Assembly (NCBI GenBank): GCA_945787595.1
Contig: CALZJV010000741.1
Coordinates: 1 to 9,931 of the forward strand
Direction: 5' to 3'
Length of the DNA stretch: 9,931 nt
Source: an uncultured Desulfobacterales bacterium
GTDB lineage: Bacteria; Desulfobacterota; Desulfobacteria; Desulfobacterales; JAFDCJ01
Part shown: positions 1 through 6,310 of the stretch, in pieces
How positions within the stretch are numbered: position 1 is the first letter of the stretch
Layout of the letters: each line of letters opens with the position of its first letter
Program-made: the position numbers and the translations under genes
Notes under the pieces: model-generated
Database searches by the model: none
Seen by the model: the letters and a program-made list of their open reading frames with translations, nothing else
Told to the model about the DNA's origin: nothing

Positions 1-43
1 AGAAACTTAAACGTATCTGCGATCGACTGATATTTTGGGTTTA

Positions 44-50
44 AGGGAGA
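44..50 (+). promoter_or_regulatory. Ribosome binding site of the serine hydrolase
   Basis: AAGGGAG lies five bases before the ATG at 55 and fixes this start. The promoter probably lies before the window. Confidence 0.7.
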
Positions 51-54
51 AACT

Positions 55-1683
55 ATGAAATTGCTTCAACCTAGCAAGTACATGGCTCTTTATATTCTAT
101 CCATCTTTATAATTTCAGCATTTTTCTATTCATACGCTCCCGCTTCGGTTACCCATTACCCAACAAACGGATGGCAAATCTCTGCTCCTGAAGCCCAAGG
201 CATGCATTCCAAACCAATTTTAGACATGATGGAGGCTATCAAGAAAAAAGGATATAACATTCAGAGTGTGTCCATCGTCCGCAATGGATATCTTGTGTTA
301 GATGCCTACAACTATCCATTTAAAGACGGCCAAAAACACGAAATGTATTCGGTAACGAAAAGTGTTACCTCTGCGCTAATCGGCATTGCGATAGATAAAG
401 GTTACATTAAAGATGTAACCCAAACGATCAGCGAACTTTTCCCCGATAAAAAAATCTCCAATCTTGACGAGCTTAAAAGATCCTTGACCTTAAAAGACCT
501 TCTAATGATGGCATCCGGGTTAGACTGTAATGATGCCTCGGCAAACCGCTGGGCCGGTACCATTGCAATGCTAAAGAGCAACGATTGGACGCAATATACC
601 TTAAATCTACCCATGGCTCAGAGGCCGGGAGAATATTTTCACTATTGTAATGGGGTTTCACACTTGCTCTCCGCCATCATCCAAAAATCTTCAGGCATGA
701 AAACCATAGAATTTGCCAAGAAGTACCTGTTCGATCCGCTTGGGATTAAAGATATTGAATGGGCAGAAAGCCCGGAAGGCATCAACAACGGCTTTTCAGG
801 GCTGCGGTTGCAACCGAGGGACATGGCTAAAATCGGGCTACTTTATCTGAATCAGGGAAAATGGGAAAATAAGCAAATCATATCTGTGGACTGGATCAAG
901 GCTTCAACCCGGCCTTATATTGATGGAAGATGGAATGGTGAAGATTATGGATACCAATGGTGGATCAATCCTGCCGGATATTATTCTGCCGTGGGCAAGT
1001 ACGGGCAGGCTATCTATGTCATGCCCGCTAAAAATTTAGTGGCGGTATTTACGAGTCATATTCTAGGAAAAGATATGTACATTTCGGGTCCGTTGCTTAA
1101 AGAGTATATCATTCCTGCGATTGCATCTTCAAAGCCGTTGCCACCTGACCCGCAAGAAACAGCGCGACTGGATGATTTTCTGGCCGGCATTGCCAAGGCC
1201 CCGACGCAGGGTATGATTTGGTTATCAGAAAATCAGGGTGTCGCAAAAGATGGCATATTCAAACGAACAGCCGCCCCGTCTTTTCAGTTTACTTATCCTG
1301 TGGGGAGCACAAAAGCGATACTGGGTCTTCCCTCTCAAATTATGAGAATGAAAACACCGGAAGGTATCATTTTTACTGCCACTATTATGGATATTCCTGA
1401 GGGCGTCAAATTAAAAGACTTCGGGCCAATTTTTATTGTAAAATGGTTTGGGAACTATCGTTATGGTTCGAATCTCAAAGTTACTTCAAATAAAGAAATC
1501 ACGCTTAAATGCGGCACCAAAGCATACCAAACCAATTTTACCTGGGTGTGGAATAATACCGACAAGATGACGACCTTTCAAGTGTCTGCATACAGGGATG
1601 GCCAATGCATATTTCTAGCCACTCACCCATGGCAAAACCCCGAGAAAGTAGAACCAATCGTTCAGAGTTTAACATTTAAATAA
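55..1683 (+). CDS. Exported serine hydrolase, beta-lactamase (class C/PBP4*-like) family
   Basis: A 542-residue protein. The N-terminus has a hydrophobic segment at residues 10-30, a signal peptide or membrane anchor, so the enzyme should act outside the cytoplasm. The beta-lactamase/transpeptidase fold is supported by its three active-site motifs: S99-V-T-K102 (SxxK, nucleophile and base), Y197-C-N199 (YxN) and K315-Y-G317 (third, K/HxG motif). The catalytic domain spans about residues 35-355. A further 170 residues follow, with a beta-rich domain at about 400-542 that classical AmpC enzymes lack. Its function is unknown to me. Family members include esterases, D-aminopeptidases and peptidases, so true beta-lactamase activity should not be assumed. 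The start is set by AAGGGAG five bases upstream of the ATG. The gene stands alone and faces the ferredoxin operon convergently. Confidence 0.9.
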   Translation: MKLLQPSKYMALYILSIFIISAFFYSYAPASVTHYPTNGWQISAPEAQGMHSKPILDMMEAIKKKGYNIQSVSIVRNGYLVLDAYNYPFKDGQKHEMYSVTKSVTSALIGIAIDKGYIKDVTQTISELFPDKKISNLDELKRSLTLKDLLMMASGLDCNDASANRWAGTIAMLKSNDWTQYTLNLPMAQRPGEYFHYCNGVSHLLSAIIQKSSGMKTIEFAKKYLFDPLGIKDIEWAESPEGINNGFSGLRLQPRDMAKIGLLYLNQGKWENKQIISVDWIKASTRPYIDGRWNGEDYGYQWWINPAGYYSAVGKYGQAIYVMPAKNLVAVFTSHILGKDMYISGPLLKEYIIPAIASSKPLPPDPQETARLDDFLAGIAKAPTQGMIWLSENQGVAKDGIFKRTAAPSFQFTYPVGSTKAILGLPSQIMRMKTPEGIIFTATIMDIPEGVKLKDFGPIFIVKWFGNYRYGSNLKVTSNKEITLKCGTKAYQTNFTWVWNNTDKMTTFQVSAYRDGQCIFLATHPWQNPEKVEPIVQSLTFK

Positions 1684-1730
1684 AGGATATAAAAAGAGAC
1701 GGACCATTAGTTCAGGCCTCGTTGAATAGT

Positions 1731-1877
1731 TTACTGGTTGAATGGTTGATTAGGTAAATTATAGTCATAATTTTAGAATATTACGATTGTTAAAACATGA
1801 AGTGTCCAATTATTTTGCATATATGGGATAAATCCTTATTTACAACCACTTAACCAATCAACTAATCAACCAAGTAA
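1731..1877. repeat. Imperfect inverted repeat, about 28 bp arms (MITE-like or long stem)
   Basis: The left arm begins TTACTGGTTGA at 1731. The right arm, read in reverse complement from 1877, begins TTACTTGGTTGA. The arms continue to match with a few mismatches and single-base gaps over about 28 bp, including a perfect 11-bp stretch (1743-1753 against 1862-1872). About 90 bp of AT-rich DNA lies between. It sits between two convergent genes, so it could be a small non-autonomous element or part of a bidirectional termination region. No target-site duplication is clear. Nothing else is recognisable in the 270-bp spacer 1684-1953 apart from the hairpin at 1900-1924. Confidence 0.5.
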
Positions 1878-1899
1878 CGATATCTGTAGTTATTCTTTA

Positions 1900-1924
1900 C
1901 CCCGTTGTTTAGACAACATCGGGG
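1900..1924 (-). terminator. Hairpin downstream of the ferredoxin/FMN reductase operon
   Basis: CCCC pairs with GGGG and GTTGT with ACAAC around a TTAG loop, with a three-base bulge. It lies 30 bp beyond the FMN reductase stop. There is no proper U-tract on either strand, so termination is inferred from position and structure only. Confidence 0.4.
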
Positions 1925-1953
1925 CTACCTTGCATCTATGATTACCACTGCTG

Positions 1954-2469
1954 TCAGGCTTGCATGCGTGTCACAAAATCCACAAAATCGATCATGTACT
2001 TGGTGAGCTGTTTCTTCACCCCGTCATCCACTAAATTACCCTCTTCGTCGAACTTGCTCATGGCACCGCCGACCCACATAAGCTTCCCAGACCATACCTG
2101 CGCTCCTAATACGCGCATTACTGGAAGCCATGCATACTGTGAAAAGGCGGTACCAAAGTTGCCCGGCGTGGCCCCCATAAGCCCTAAGGGAAGATTGCCG
2201 AATATACGCCGGCGGTCTTCCGGTGGACGTGTCAGCCAATCGATTGCGTTCTTGAAGACCCCAGGAATCGAGTTGTTATTTTCAGGTGTCACCATCAACA
2301 AACCGTCGGCGCTGGCGATACGTTCCTTCAATTCGCTCACGACCGCTGGAATACCTTCCGCCGCTTCGAGATCCCCGTCATACAAAGGGATGCCTTTGAT
2401 GGATTCAATTGCAAGCGTACATCCTTCAAATTCCAACCATAGTAACCATGATAACCTCCTTTGGATCAT
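1954..2469 (-). CDS. NADPH-dependent FMN reductase family protein, N-terminus lost (probably broken gene)
   Basis: From about residue 15 the 171-residue frame matches the flavodoxin-like NADPH-dependent FMN reductase / quinone reductase family (ChrR/YieF type). It has the IPLYDGDLE segment (27-35), the flavin-contacting loop TPENNNSIPGVFKNAIDW (61-78) and GATPGNFGTAFSQ (99-111). These enzymes transfer hydride from NAD(P)H to FMN, quinones or metal ions in the cytoplasm. The hallmark N-terminal strand and FMN-phosphate loop (GSLRxxS) is absent: the first 14 residues come from reading the upstream RBS region in the wrong frame. A proper RBS and ATG at 2449 open a short frame, MVTMVGI, that looks like the genuine start (see separate entry). 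The gene follows the ferredoxin in one operon, and this frame's ATG overlaps the ferredoxin stop (ATGA). A working FMN site is unlikely unless this is a sequencing error. Confidence 0.75.
   Translation of the reverse strand: MIQRRLSWLLWLEFEGCTLAIESIKGIPLYDGDLEAAEGIPAVVSELKERIASADGLLMVTPENNNSIPGVFKNAIDWLTRPPEDRRRIFGNLPLGLMGATPGNFGTAFSQYAWLPVMRVLGAQVWSGKLMWVGGAMSKFDEEGNLVDDGVKKQLTKYMIDFVDFVTRMQA
2426..2462 (-). other. Relic of the genuine FMN reductase start: RBS plus truncated N-terminal frame
   Basis: On the minus strand AAAGGAGG (2462-2455) lies five bases before an ATG (2449). That frame reads MVTMVGI and then stops at TGA (2428-2426). MVTMVGI is what the first strand of this family looks like immediately before its (S/C)GSLR loop. 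The downstream reading frame resumes a few bases later at the family's (P)EG(C/M)TLxI segment, about 20-25 residues further on in homologues and in another frame. The simplest reading is a deletion of roughly 60-75 bp, not a multiple of three, joining these two points. Confidence 0.65.
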
Positions 2470-3551
2470 TTGTATTTACTAATATCTACACCTATCTCGC
2501 TTGCACGTTTATCATACCATTCCATCTCATCTTTTGGTGGTGAGATAATTTCCTCAGGATCTTTGCGTATCAGTTTTATGGCTTCTGTAGAGCAGGTTGT
2601 TACACAAAGACCACAACCAATACACTTATCACGAATAACCTGGTTGAAGTCAGTCCCTGCTTCTATAGCGCCTACCTGGCATCGTTCATCTATGCAAGTA
2701 TTACAGACAACGCATTCGTCAGAATCAATTTCGGCATAATAGTTTGAATTGATAACATCAGATGCATTTATCCCCAAATCATTAATAGATGTTAAAACAT
2801 GGCAACAACACCCACAACAATTACAGATATAAAAATGACCTCTTTTGATATTCCATGTCAGATGAACCAATCCTGCCTCCTCGGCCTTATTGAGTACAGC
2901 ATAGGCTTCCTCTTTTGAAATTTCACGATAAATAGGTGAATTATCGAAAACACCTGGAATCGGTGCATAGGCAGTACAAATTTCCAGTGGCTTGTCACAA
3001 CCATCGCCTAACAAATGTTTTTCTTTTCTACAAATACAATCGAACACTGCACGGCACTGACTGTTTTCGATAATATTTGAAACTTGTTCATAGGATAGGG
3101 CTATTTGCTTACTCTCTATTTCTTTTTCAATCGGGACAACTTGCATGAGTTGAGGTTTTCTTCTAAAAAACTGATCACTCCAAACTTTCATGAATTCATC
3201 GCACATTTCCGCCATTTCACGGTCCATGTGGGGTAGTTGAAATTCATAAATTCCAATAGCCCAGGGTACCATTTTGAAGACCATTATCCCGCCAATGTCC
3301 ACACCAAAGATCTGCCCTCGCTGCCACATTTCAATTAAATGATCTTCTAAACCGTCCAACTGCCTTCCCGTTCTTTCTGAAATCTGCTGTGCCGTCTCGA
3401 AACTTAACCTCAAGTCGCAAAATAGTTCCGTGTCTTCTGGTCTAAAAATCCTTTTCAATAATTTAATTTCAACACCTGATTCTGTTGCTGGAAAACCGTT
3501 AGGAAGGGTATCAAGCACTTTGGCTAACTTAAGATACATTTCTTCCCTCAT
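2466..3551 (-). CDS. 4Fe-4S dicluster ferredoxin-domain protein with extra cysteine arrays
   Basis: A 361-residue, presumably cytoplasmic electron-transfer protein. The C-terminus carries two [4Fe-4S] motifs. C280/C283/C286/C291 has one extra residue before the last cysteine; C310/C313/C316/C320 is regular, though the usual following Pro is Ser. Upstream are two further cysteine groups, C166/C172/C174/C185/C192 (CxC then C and C) and the striking C243-N-C-C-G-C-C-C250. More clusters than the two ferredoxin ones are therefore possible. Residues 1-160 resemble a helical, winged-helix-like domain and have only C45 and C117. The start at 3551 is chosen over an ATG 51 bases upstream because AAGGAGG lies nine bases before it. 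The gene is followed directly by the FMN reductase, a plausible flavin partner for electrons. I recognise the architecture from anaerobic bacteria but not a defined physiological role. Confidence 0.88.
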   Translation of the reverse strand: MREEMYLKLAKVLDTLPNGFPATESGVEIKLLKRIFRPEDTELFCDLRLSFETAQQISERTGRQLDGLEDHLIEMWQRGQIFGVDIGGIMVFKMVPWAIGIYEFQLPHMDREMAEMCDEFMKVWSDQFFRRKPQLMQVVPIEKEIESKQIALSYEQVSNIIENSQCRAVFDCICRKEKHLLGDGCDKPLEICTAYAPIPGVFDNSPIYREISKEEAYAVLNKAEEAGLVHLTWNIKRGHFYICNCCGCCCHVLTSINDLGINASDVINSNYYAEIDSDECVVCNTCIDERCQVGAIEAGTDFNQVIRDKCIGCGLCVTTCSTEAIKLIRKDPEEIISPPKDEMEWYDKRASEIGVDISKYK

Positions 3552-3560
3552 GATGAATGG

Positions 3561-3567
3561 CCTCCTT
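3561..3567 (-). promoter_or_regulatory. Ribosome binding site deciding the ferredoxin start
   Basis: AAGGAGG on the minus strand lies nine bases before ATG 3551-3549. The longer frame starting at 3602 has no comparable site. Confidence 0.75.
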
Positions 3568-3822
3568 ATTTGAAATGAATGGTCGGGAATACCAACTAAC
3601 AACCCAATATCTGGTAAGTTGTGTTTTGTTGAAAATCATATCAGATGGACCTTACTTACATCATAAATATCATCGGCTTACAGATACATTGAGACTATCA
3701 AACATTGAGAGAAATTTGTGATATTTCCTGATTTAACCGTGATTTGAGCCTTTACGAAATTTCATGTACCTTGATAATCATCTTTAATTAGACAGATATC
3801 GAAATGTGTGATGATATAATTC

Positions 3823-3860
3823 GCGTATCACACTGTTTTTAGGGTTGTCAAATGCTGCGA
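3823..3860 (-). promoter_or_regulatory. Promoter-like block, copy C (TTGACA-17-ATACGC)
   Basis: On the minus strand GCAT-TTGACA (hexamer 3851-3846) is followed after 17 bases by ATACGC. The 35-bp stretch matches blocks A (6223-6257) and B (9855-9889) at about 25 and 27 positions without gaps, including AGCA(T/A)TTGACA and, with B, TGTGATA. It points towards the ferredoxin operon about 300 bp downstream. A 7-bp inverted repeat (GTGTGAT 3806-3812 / ATCACAC 3827-3833, 14-bp spacer) overlaps it and might be an operator. The -10 match is poor, so promoter function is an inference from the -35 and from repetition. Confidence 0.45.
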
Positions 3861-4013
3861 TAGATATCAGCAATCAGCACCGGACACGAAAGAAACGGGA
3901 TCGATGATATCACGGATTTTTTAAGCCAATGATTTTGCCCGATTTTAGAAGTATCTGCAATTTTGAGATTTGAAAATATTTACGATTGCCAGATGATATA
4001 TGCGATAATTTGA

Positions 4014-4133
4014 GTTTGTCCCTTCATTGCCGACAATCATCATCCAAAAAAACTGTGGTTTGACGCTATGATCGTTCTTACGGCCACAATGATGGCCATG
4101 GATATGTTGGATAGGGCGATGGGTACCGGATGA
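4014..4133 (+). pseudogene. Possible C-terminal remnant of an unidentified gene
   Basis: An open stretch of 39 codons ends at TGA 4131-4133. Its last 26 residues, LWFDAMIVLTATMMAMDM and following, look protein-like and are richer in GC than the surroundings. There is no start codon near its beginning (a stop lies at 4011-4013) and no RBS before the internal ATG. It may be the tail of a decayed gene or chance. I cannot name a family. Confidence 0.2.
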
Positions 4134-4273
4134 AGCAACTCAAATCTTTTACTTTTTGACTGGATTATTAAATTGACACCAGATATTCTATCCGCTTGCG
4201 GTGGGGTCATTCATTTGAAATATATAGGATGTTTTTTAAATGGATAAGGTTTTTGGCACCAAAATATCAATGC

Positions 4274-5002
4274 ATGAAAAATGAGATGATGATAATTTTT
4301 AATAGGCTGGTTCCTTTGTGTAATAAAGGCCTGAAGAAACTGGCATATCTTATAAGGGAACGCCTGAATATGATAGAGGTGAAAATCCTGTTTCTCGGGC
4401 TTGTTCTGACGGCCCTGACCGGGATTTATTTTCTCTATCTTCTTTTTACAGACCCCGGCCTTTACAAGGTGCTGTCTTCAACCGCCATCATTCATATTAT
4501 GGGGGGAAGGGCCTTGGGAATTCTCACCTGTCTTTCCGCAGGCATTTCCCTTTTTTATACAATTTTATACAATTTTTTCCTTGAAGTCGTTATTGTTTTG
4601 ATTGCATACGGCATTGTGGTCCTGGTGATGCGAAACATCATCCAGCCGAAGCTCTTTGACAGTGCTGTCCGAAAGGCGGAACTCACCGCCCAGAGCCAGA
4701 AGACCAAGATTAAAAAGTACGGTTCTATCGGGCTTTTCCTGTTTGTCATGTTCCCCTTTTTCATGACAGGACCGGTGATAGGTGCCATCATCGGGTACTT
4801 GCTGAACTATAGGGCGATCAATAATTTTCTGATTGTTTTCAGCGGAACCCTAGCCTCCATCATGATCTATGCCCTTATCGGCAACAATATCATCAATTTT
4901 ATCAACCAATACATTCATATTGACGTACTGAAAAAATGGGGTGGGATCATCATCGCTGTGCTGATAGTGGTCCTCTTGATCTACCACTTAAAAACCACTT
5001 AA
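4274..5002 (+). CDS. Small multi-drug export family membrane protein (COG2426-like)
   Basis: An integral inner-membrane protein of about 242 residues from the chosen start, with four or five hydrophobic segments. The last is C-terminal, ending in a short YHLKTT tail. The diagnostic region is the re-entrant-like LFLFVMFPFFMTGPVIGAIIG (about residues 174-194 when counted from a TTG at 4196), which matches the FP(L/F)xxTGPxxGxxIG signature of the small multi-drug export (Sm_multidrug_ex) family. The name is historical and substrates are not established for most members. A basic, glutamine-rich cytoplasmic loop (AVRKAELTAQSQKTKIKK) precedes it. The start is uncertain. The frame is open from TTG 4196, and ATGs lie at 4229, 4274, 4286, 4289 and 4370. 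Only 4370 has a fair Shine-Dalgarno sequence (AAGGGA, 10 bases away), but it would leave almost nothing before the first membrane segment. I chose 4274 as the compromise closest to the family's length. Confidence 0.8.
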   Translation: MKNEMMIIFNRLVPLCNKGLKKLAYLIRERLNMIEVKILFLGLVLTALTGIYFLYLLFTDPGLYKVLSSTAIIHIMGGRALGILTCLSAGISLFYTILYNFFLEVVIVLIAYGIVVLVMRNIIQPKLFDSAVRKAELTAQSQKTKIKKYGSIGLFLFVMFPFFMTGPVIGAIIGYLLNYRAINNFLIVFSGTLASIMIYALIGNNIINFINQYIHIDVLKKWGGIIIAVLIVVLLIYHLKTT

Positions 5003-5213
5003 AAACCGTAAAAGCCTTTCTTTATTATGGTGATGATGACGGAGAATGAATTAGATGGAGTTTTTATTATTTTCCAGGGATTAAAGAAAAAAATTATAGG
5101 AAGGAAATTAAGTTATCGCTACATATCCCAATAAAATTGGGTTTTTCCGAACCCTACATATCTTTGGAGTATTCTGCAATTTTGAAGCCGAACATTCATT
5201 GTCGATACATAGC

Positions 5214-5323
5214 GAGACTGTCGAAAAAGTCTTAAAAGGAATTTTTTGCAATTTGACATATAATATAATCAATTGCTTACGAACCACAAAATTAATGATT
5301 TTAGGTTTTTCGACAGTTTCAGC
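5214..5323. mobile_element. MITE-like element with 15-bp terminal inverted repeats
   Basis: GAGACTGTCGAAAAA at 5214-5228 is mirrored by TTTTTCGACAGTTTC at 5306-5320, with one mismatch and a 12-bp perfect core. The arms enclose 77 bp of AT-rich, non-coding DNA. AGC flanks the element on both sides (5211-5213 and 5321-5323 by my count), which could be a 3-bp target duplication or chance. Size, ends and lack of coding potential fit a miniature inverted-repeat element. No transposase is present in the window. Confidence 0.45.
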
Positions 5324-5339
5324 AGGTATCTTAACCCCC

Positions 5340-5377
5340 GGTTCAGCGGAGGGGCGTCAGCCCCGTCCGCTGTAACC
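5340..5377 (-). terminator. Strong GC-rich hairpin after the 107-aa gene
   Basis: GGTT-AGCGGA-GGGGC pairs with GCCCC-TCCGCT-AACC around a GTCA loop, with only small bulges. It lies 12 bp past the stop at 5389. There is no U-tract on either strand, so it may terminate weakly, protect the 3' end, or belong to a repeat family. Confidence 0.45.
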
Positions 5378-5388
5378 ATTTAGCAAGG

Positions 5389-5712
5389 TTAAGGTTCTTC
5401 ACCTTCGCCAACCGGTTCAGAGCCCGTGGATAGTCTTGTGTTATTCGTGCCTTCAGGAACATATATAAAATATATAGGCTTTTCGTTTCTTAGCATATCT
5501 ATAATATTAGACATGTCTGAATATCCGTAATACATGATAAATCTATTGTCATCTATTTTTCTAGATTCGGGTAAATCTCCTGTACCGCCTAGAAAGTGCA
5601 CATAGGTCACCTTGCCACCATCCCCTGTGCAGATAGCTACAGCCTTGGCGCTAGAGTCTCGCGATGAAAAACCATAATACTGATAACTTTTGATTTCGAA
5701 TATTTCGGCCAT
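5389..5712 (-). CDS. Small protein of unknown function (107 aa)
   Basis: The start is well supported: AAGGAGG lies seven bases before ATG 5712. The protein has no signal peptide or membrane segment. It looks like a compact alpha/beta domain, with the N-terminal part FEIKSYQYYGFSSRDSSAK, a central AVAICTGDGGKVTYVHFLG strand-turn-strand, a helix around NIIDMLRNEKP and a final YFIYVPEG strand. The tail is acidic and probably disordered (GSEPVGEGEEP). I do not recognise a named family. It is preceded by the conserved promoter/leader module A and followed by a GC-rich hairpin, so it appears to be a single-gene transcription unit. Its expression is probably controlled through the leader hairpin about 115 bp upstream. 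Confidence 0.75.
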   Translation of the reverse strand: MAEIFEIKSYQYYGFSSRDSSAKAVAICTGDGGKVTYVHFLGGTGDLPESRKIDDNRFIMYYGYSDMSNIIDMLRNEKPIYFIYVPEGTNNTRLSTGSEPVGEGEEP

Positions 5713-5824
5713 TGGGACCTCCTTGGTTCAATTTGTCGCCTTGAAACGATTGGACTTTTTTATAGTGTGCCTCCTTCCTTTTTTTAGGCTTTATGCGGGG
5801 AAAGAGTATAAGTAGAAAACGCAA

Positions 5825-5862
5825 AAAGCCTCTAAAGGACATAAAACGCCCTTAGAGGCTTT
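5825..5862 (-). terminator. Leader terminator hairpin A
   Basis: On the minus strand AAAGCCTCTAA (5862-5852) pairs perfectly with TTAGAGGCTTT (5835-5825). The inner GG/CC extends the stem past one mismatch, and TTTTTGCGTTTT follows. It is an intrinsic terminator shape placed about 110 bp before the start of the 107-aa gene, i.e. an attenuator position. The equivalent in module B is at 9563-9608. Confidence 0.65.
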
Positions 5863-5894
5863 CGTATCGGCACCTTCAGGAAACCTTTTCTCAT
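5832..5894 (-). CDS. Putative leader peptide A (20 codons)
   Basis: ATG 5894 has GGAG six bases upstream. The frame begins MRKGFLKVP and runs 20 basic, proline-containing residues to TAG inside the 3' arm of the terminator hairpin. Copy B has the same RBS, spacing and first codons (MRKGYQKLP). The two Lys codons at positions 3 and 7 differ only synonymously (AAA/AAG and AAG/AAA). A translating ribosome would cover the hairpin, as in attenuation. Two copies are weak evidence, and the conservation could be at RNA level only. Confidence 0.35.
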   Translation of the reverse strand: MRKGFLKVPIRKPLRAFYVL

Positions 5895-6077
5895 GGTGCT
5901 CTCCACAAAGATTAAGGATTAAAAGTGACTATTTTTTTTAGGTAACTGACAGTAGGTGTATTTCAGATAAGACTCAGCTCAGAGCAGGGTTCCGAATGAG
6001 ATCAATAGTCGAATGAGAGGACAATCAGCGTTGCGCTTCTGGGCAACAAGAGATGGTTGGTTAACAATTTTTCTAAA

Positions 6078-6106
6078 TATCTATACGACTTTGTTGTCAT
6101 TGTCAA
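6078..6106 (-). promoter_or_regulatory. Promoter P2 of module A
   Basis: On the minus strand TTGACA (6106-6101) is followed after 17 bases by TAGATA; an alternative TATAGA lies at 15 bases. The sequence TTCTTGACAAT is identical in module B, at nearly the same distance from block P1. Transcription would start near 6070, giving a leader of about 245 bases up to terminator A. Confidence 0.55.
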
Positions 6107-6178
6107 GAATTCACCCAAAAGCACCACATTGTAGTAACTGAAAAGGCAGACGCATGAGGATACGAGAGTGTAGCTTTC

Positions 6179-6257
6179 TTGCCACTATCATAACTTACTG
6201 AAAATGTTATATATCAAATGGATATCATAAACTTTTAGGTGATGTCAAATGCTAAGA
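6179..6257 (-). promoter_or_regulatory. Conserved upstream block P1 of module A
   Basis: This 79-bp block aligns without gaps to 9811-9889, with 14 mismatches and a perfect 27-bp core (6201-6227). On the minus strand it carries AGCATTTGACA (hexamer 6248-6243) and, 17 bases on, ATATCC, then TTTGATATATAACATTTT. It could be a promoter with an unusual -10 or an activator/repressor binding region for P2. Confidence 0.55.
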
Positions 6258-6310
6258 TTTATAGAAGCAGCTAACCAAAGTGATGCAATTGTAAAATTAC
6301 GATCAATTGG

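Larger units (their letters stand above)
3552..4273. other. Long intergenic region between divergent genes
   Basis: This 722-bp AT-rich stretch separates the ferredoxin operon (-) from the membrane protein (+). It holds the ferredoxin RBS, promoter-like block C (3823-3860), a possible coding remnant at 4014-4133 (+), and a small hairpin at 4082-4097 (GGCCA/TGGCC). A lone TTGACA at 4173-4178 (+) has no -10 at normal spacing. No complete gene is visible, apart from uncertainty in how far the membrane-protein frame extends upstream. Confidence 0.6.
5003..5388. other. Intergenic region with inverted-repeat element and GC-rich hairpin
   Basis: This 386-bp spacer lies between the 3' ends of the membrane protein (+) and the small unknown gene (-). 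It holds the MITE-like element at 5214-5323 and the hairpin at 5340-5377. No coding frame is supported, and no terminator with a U-run is visible directly after the membrane protein. Confidence 0.6.
5825..5920 (-). promoter_or_regulatory. Conserved leader A (attenuator, riboswitch-like or sRNA 3' end)
   Basis: Read on the minus strand, this leader shares with 9563-9659 the ordered elements TAATCT, TGGAGAG, CCATGAGAAA, GGTT-CC, TGCCGA, AAAGCCTC and AAGGG, ending in the same hairpin. In this copy GCACC and GGTGC could also form a stem around ATGAGAAAAGG; this pairing is not kept in copy B. From memory the pattern does not match the consensus of c-di-GMP (GEMM), glycine, TPP, SAM or cobalamin riboswitches. 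It precedes the 107-aa gene. Confidence 0.5.

Noticed and set aside
1964..2482. 172-codon open frame on the plus strand
   Set aside because: It is antisense to the FMN reductase frame, which has clear family motifs. It has no supported RBS and a low-complexity, Ser/Pro-rich translation.
3806..3833. GTGTGAT-N14-ATCACAC as a CRP/FNR-type site
   Set aside because: The half-sites resemble CRP (TGTGA/TCACA), but the spacing is 16 bp instead of 6. It is noted only as a possible operator of unknown type.
4173..4201. TTGACA as promoter of the membrane protein
   Set aside because: No acceptable -10 hexamer at 16-18 bp spacing.
5825..5920. Known c-di-GMP (GEMM), glycine, TPP or SAM riboswitch
   Set aside because: Some words are similar (AAAGCCTC, GGAGAG, TGCCGA), but their order, the tetraloop/receptor and the paired segments of those classes are absent in my reading. 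Only a covariance search can settle it.
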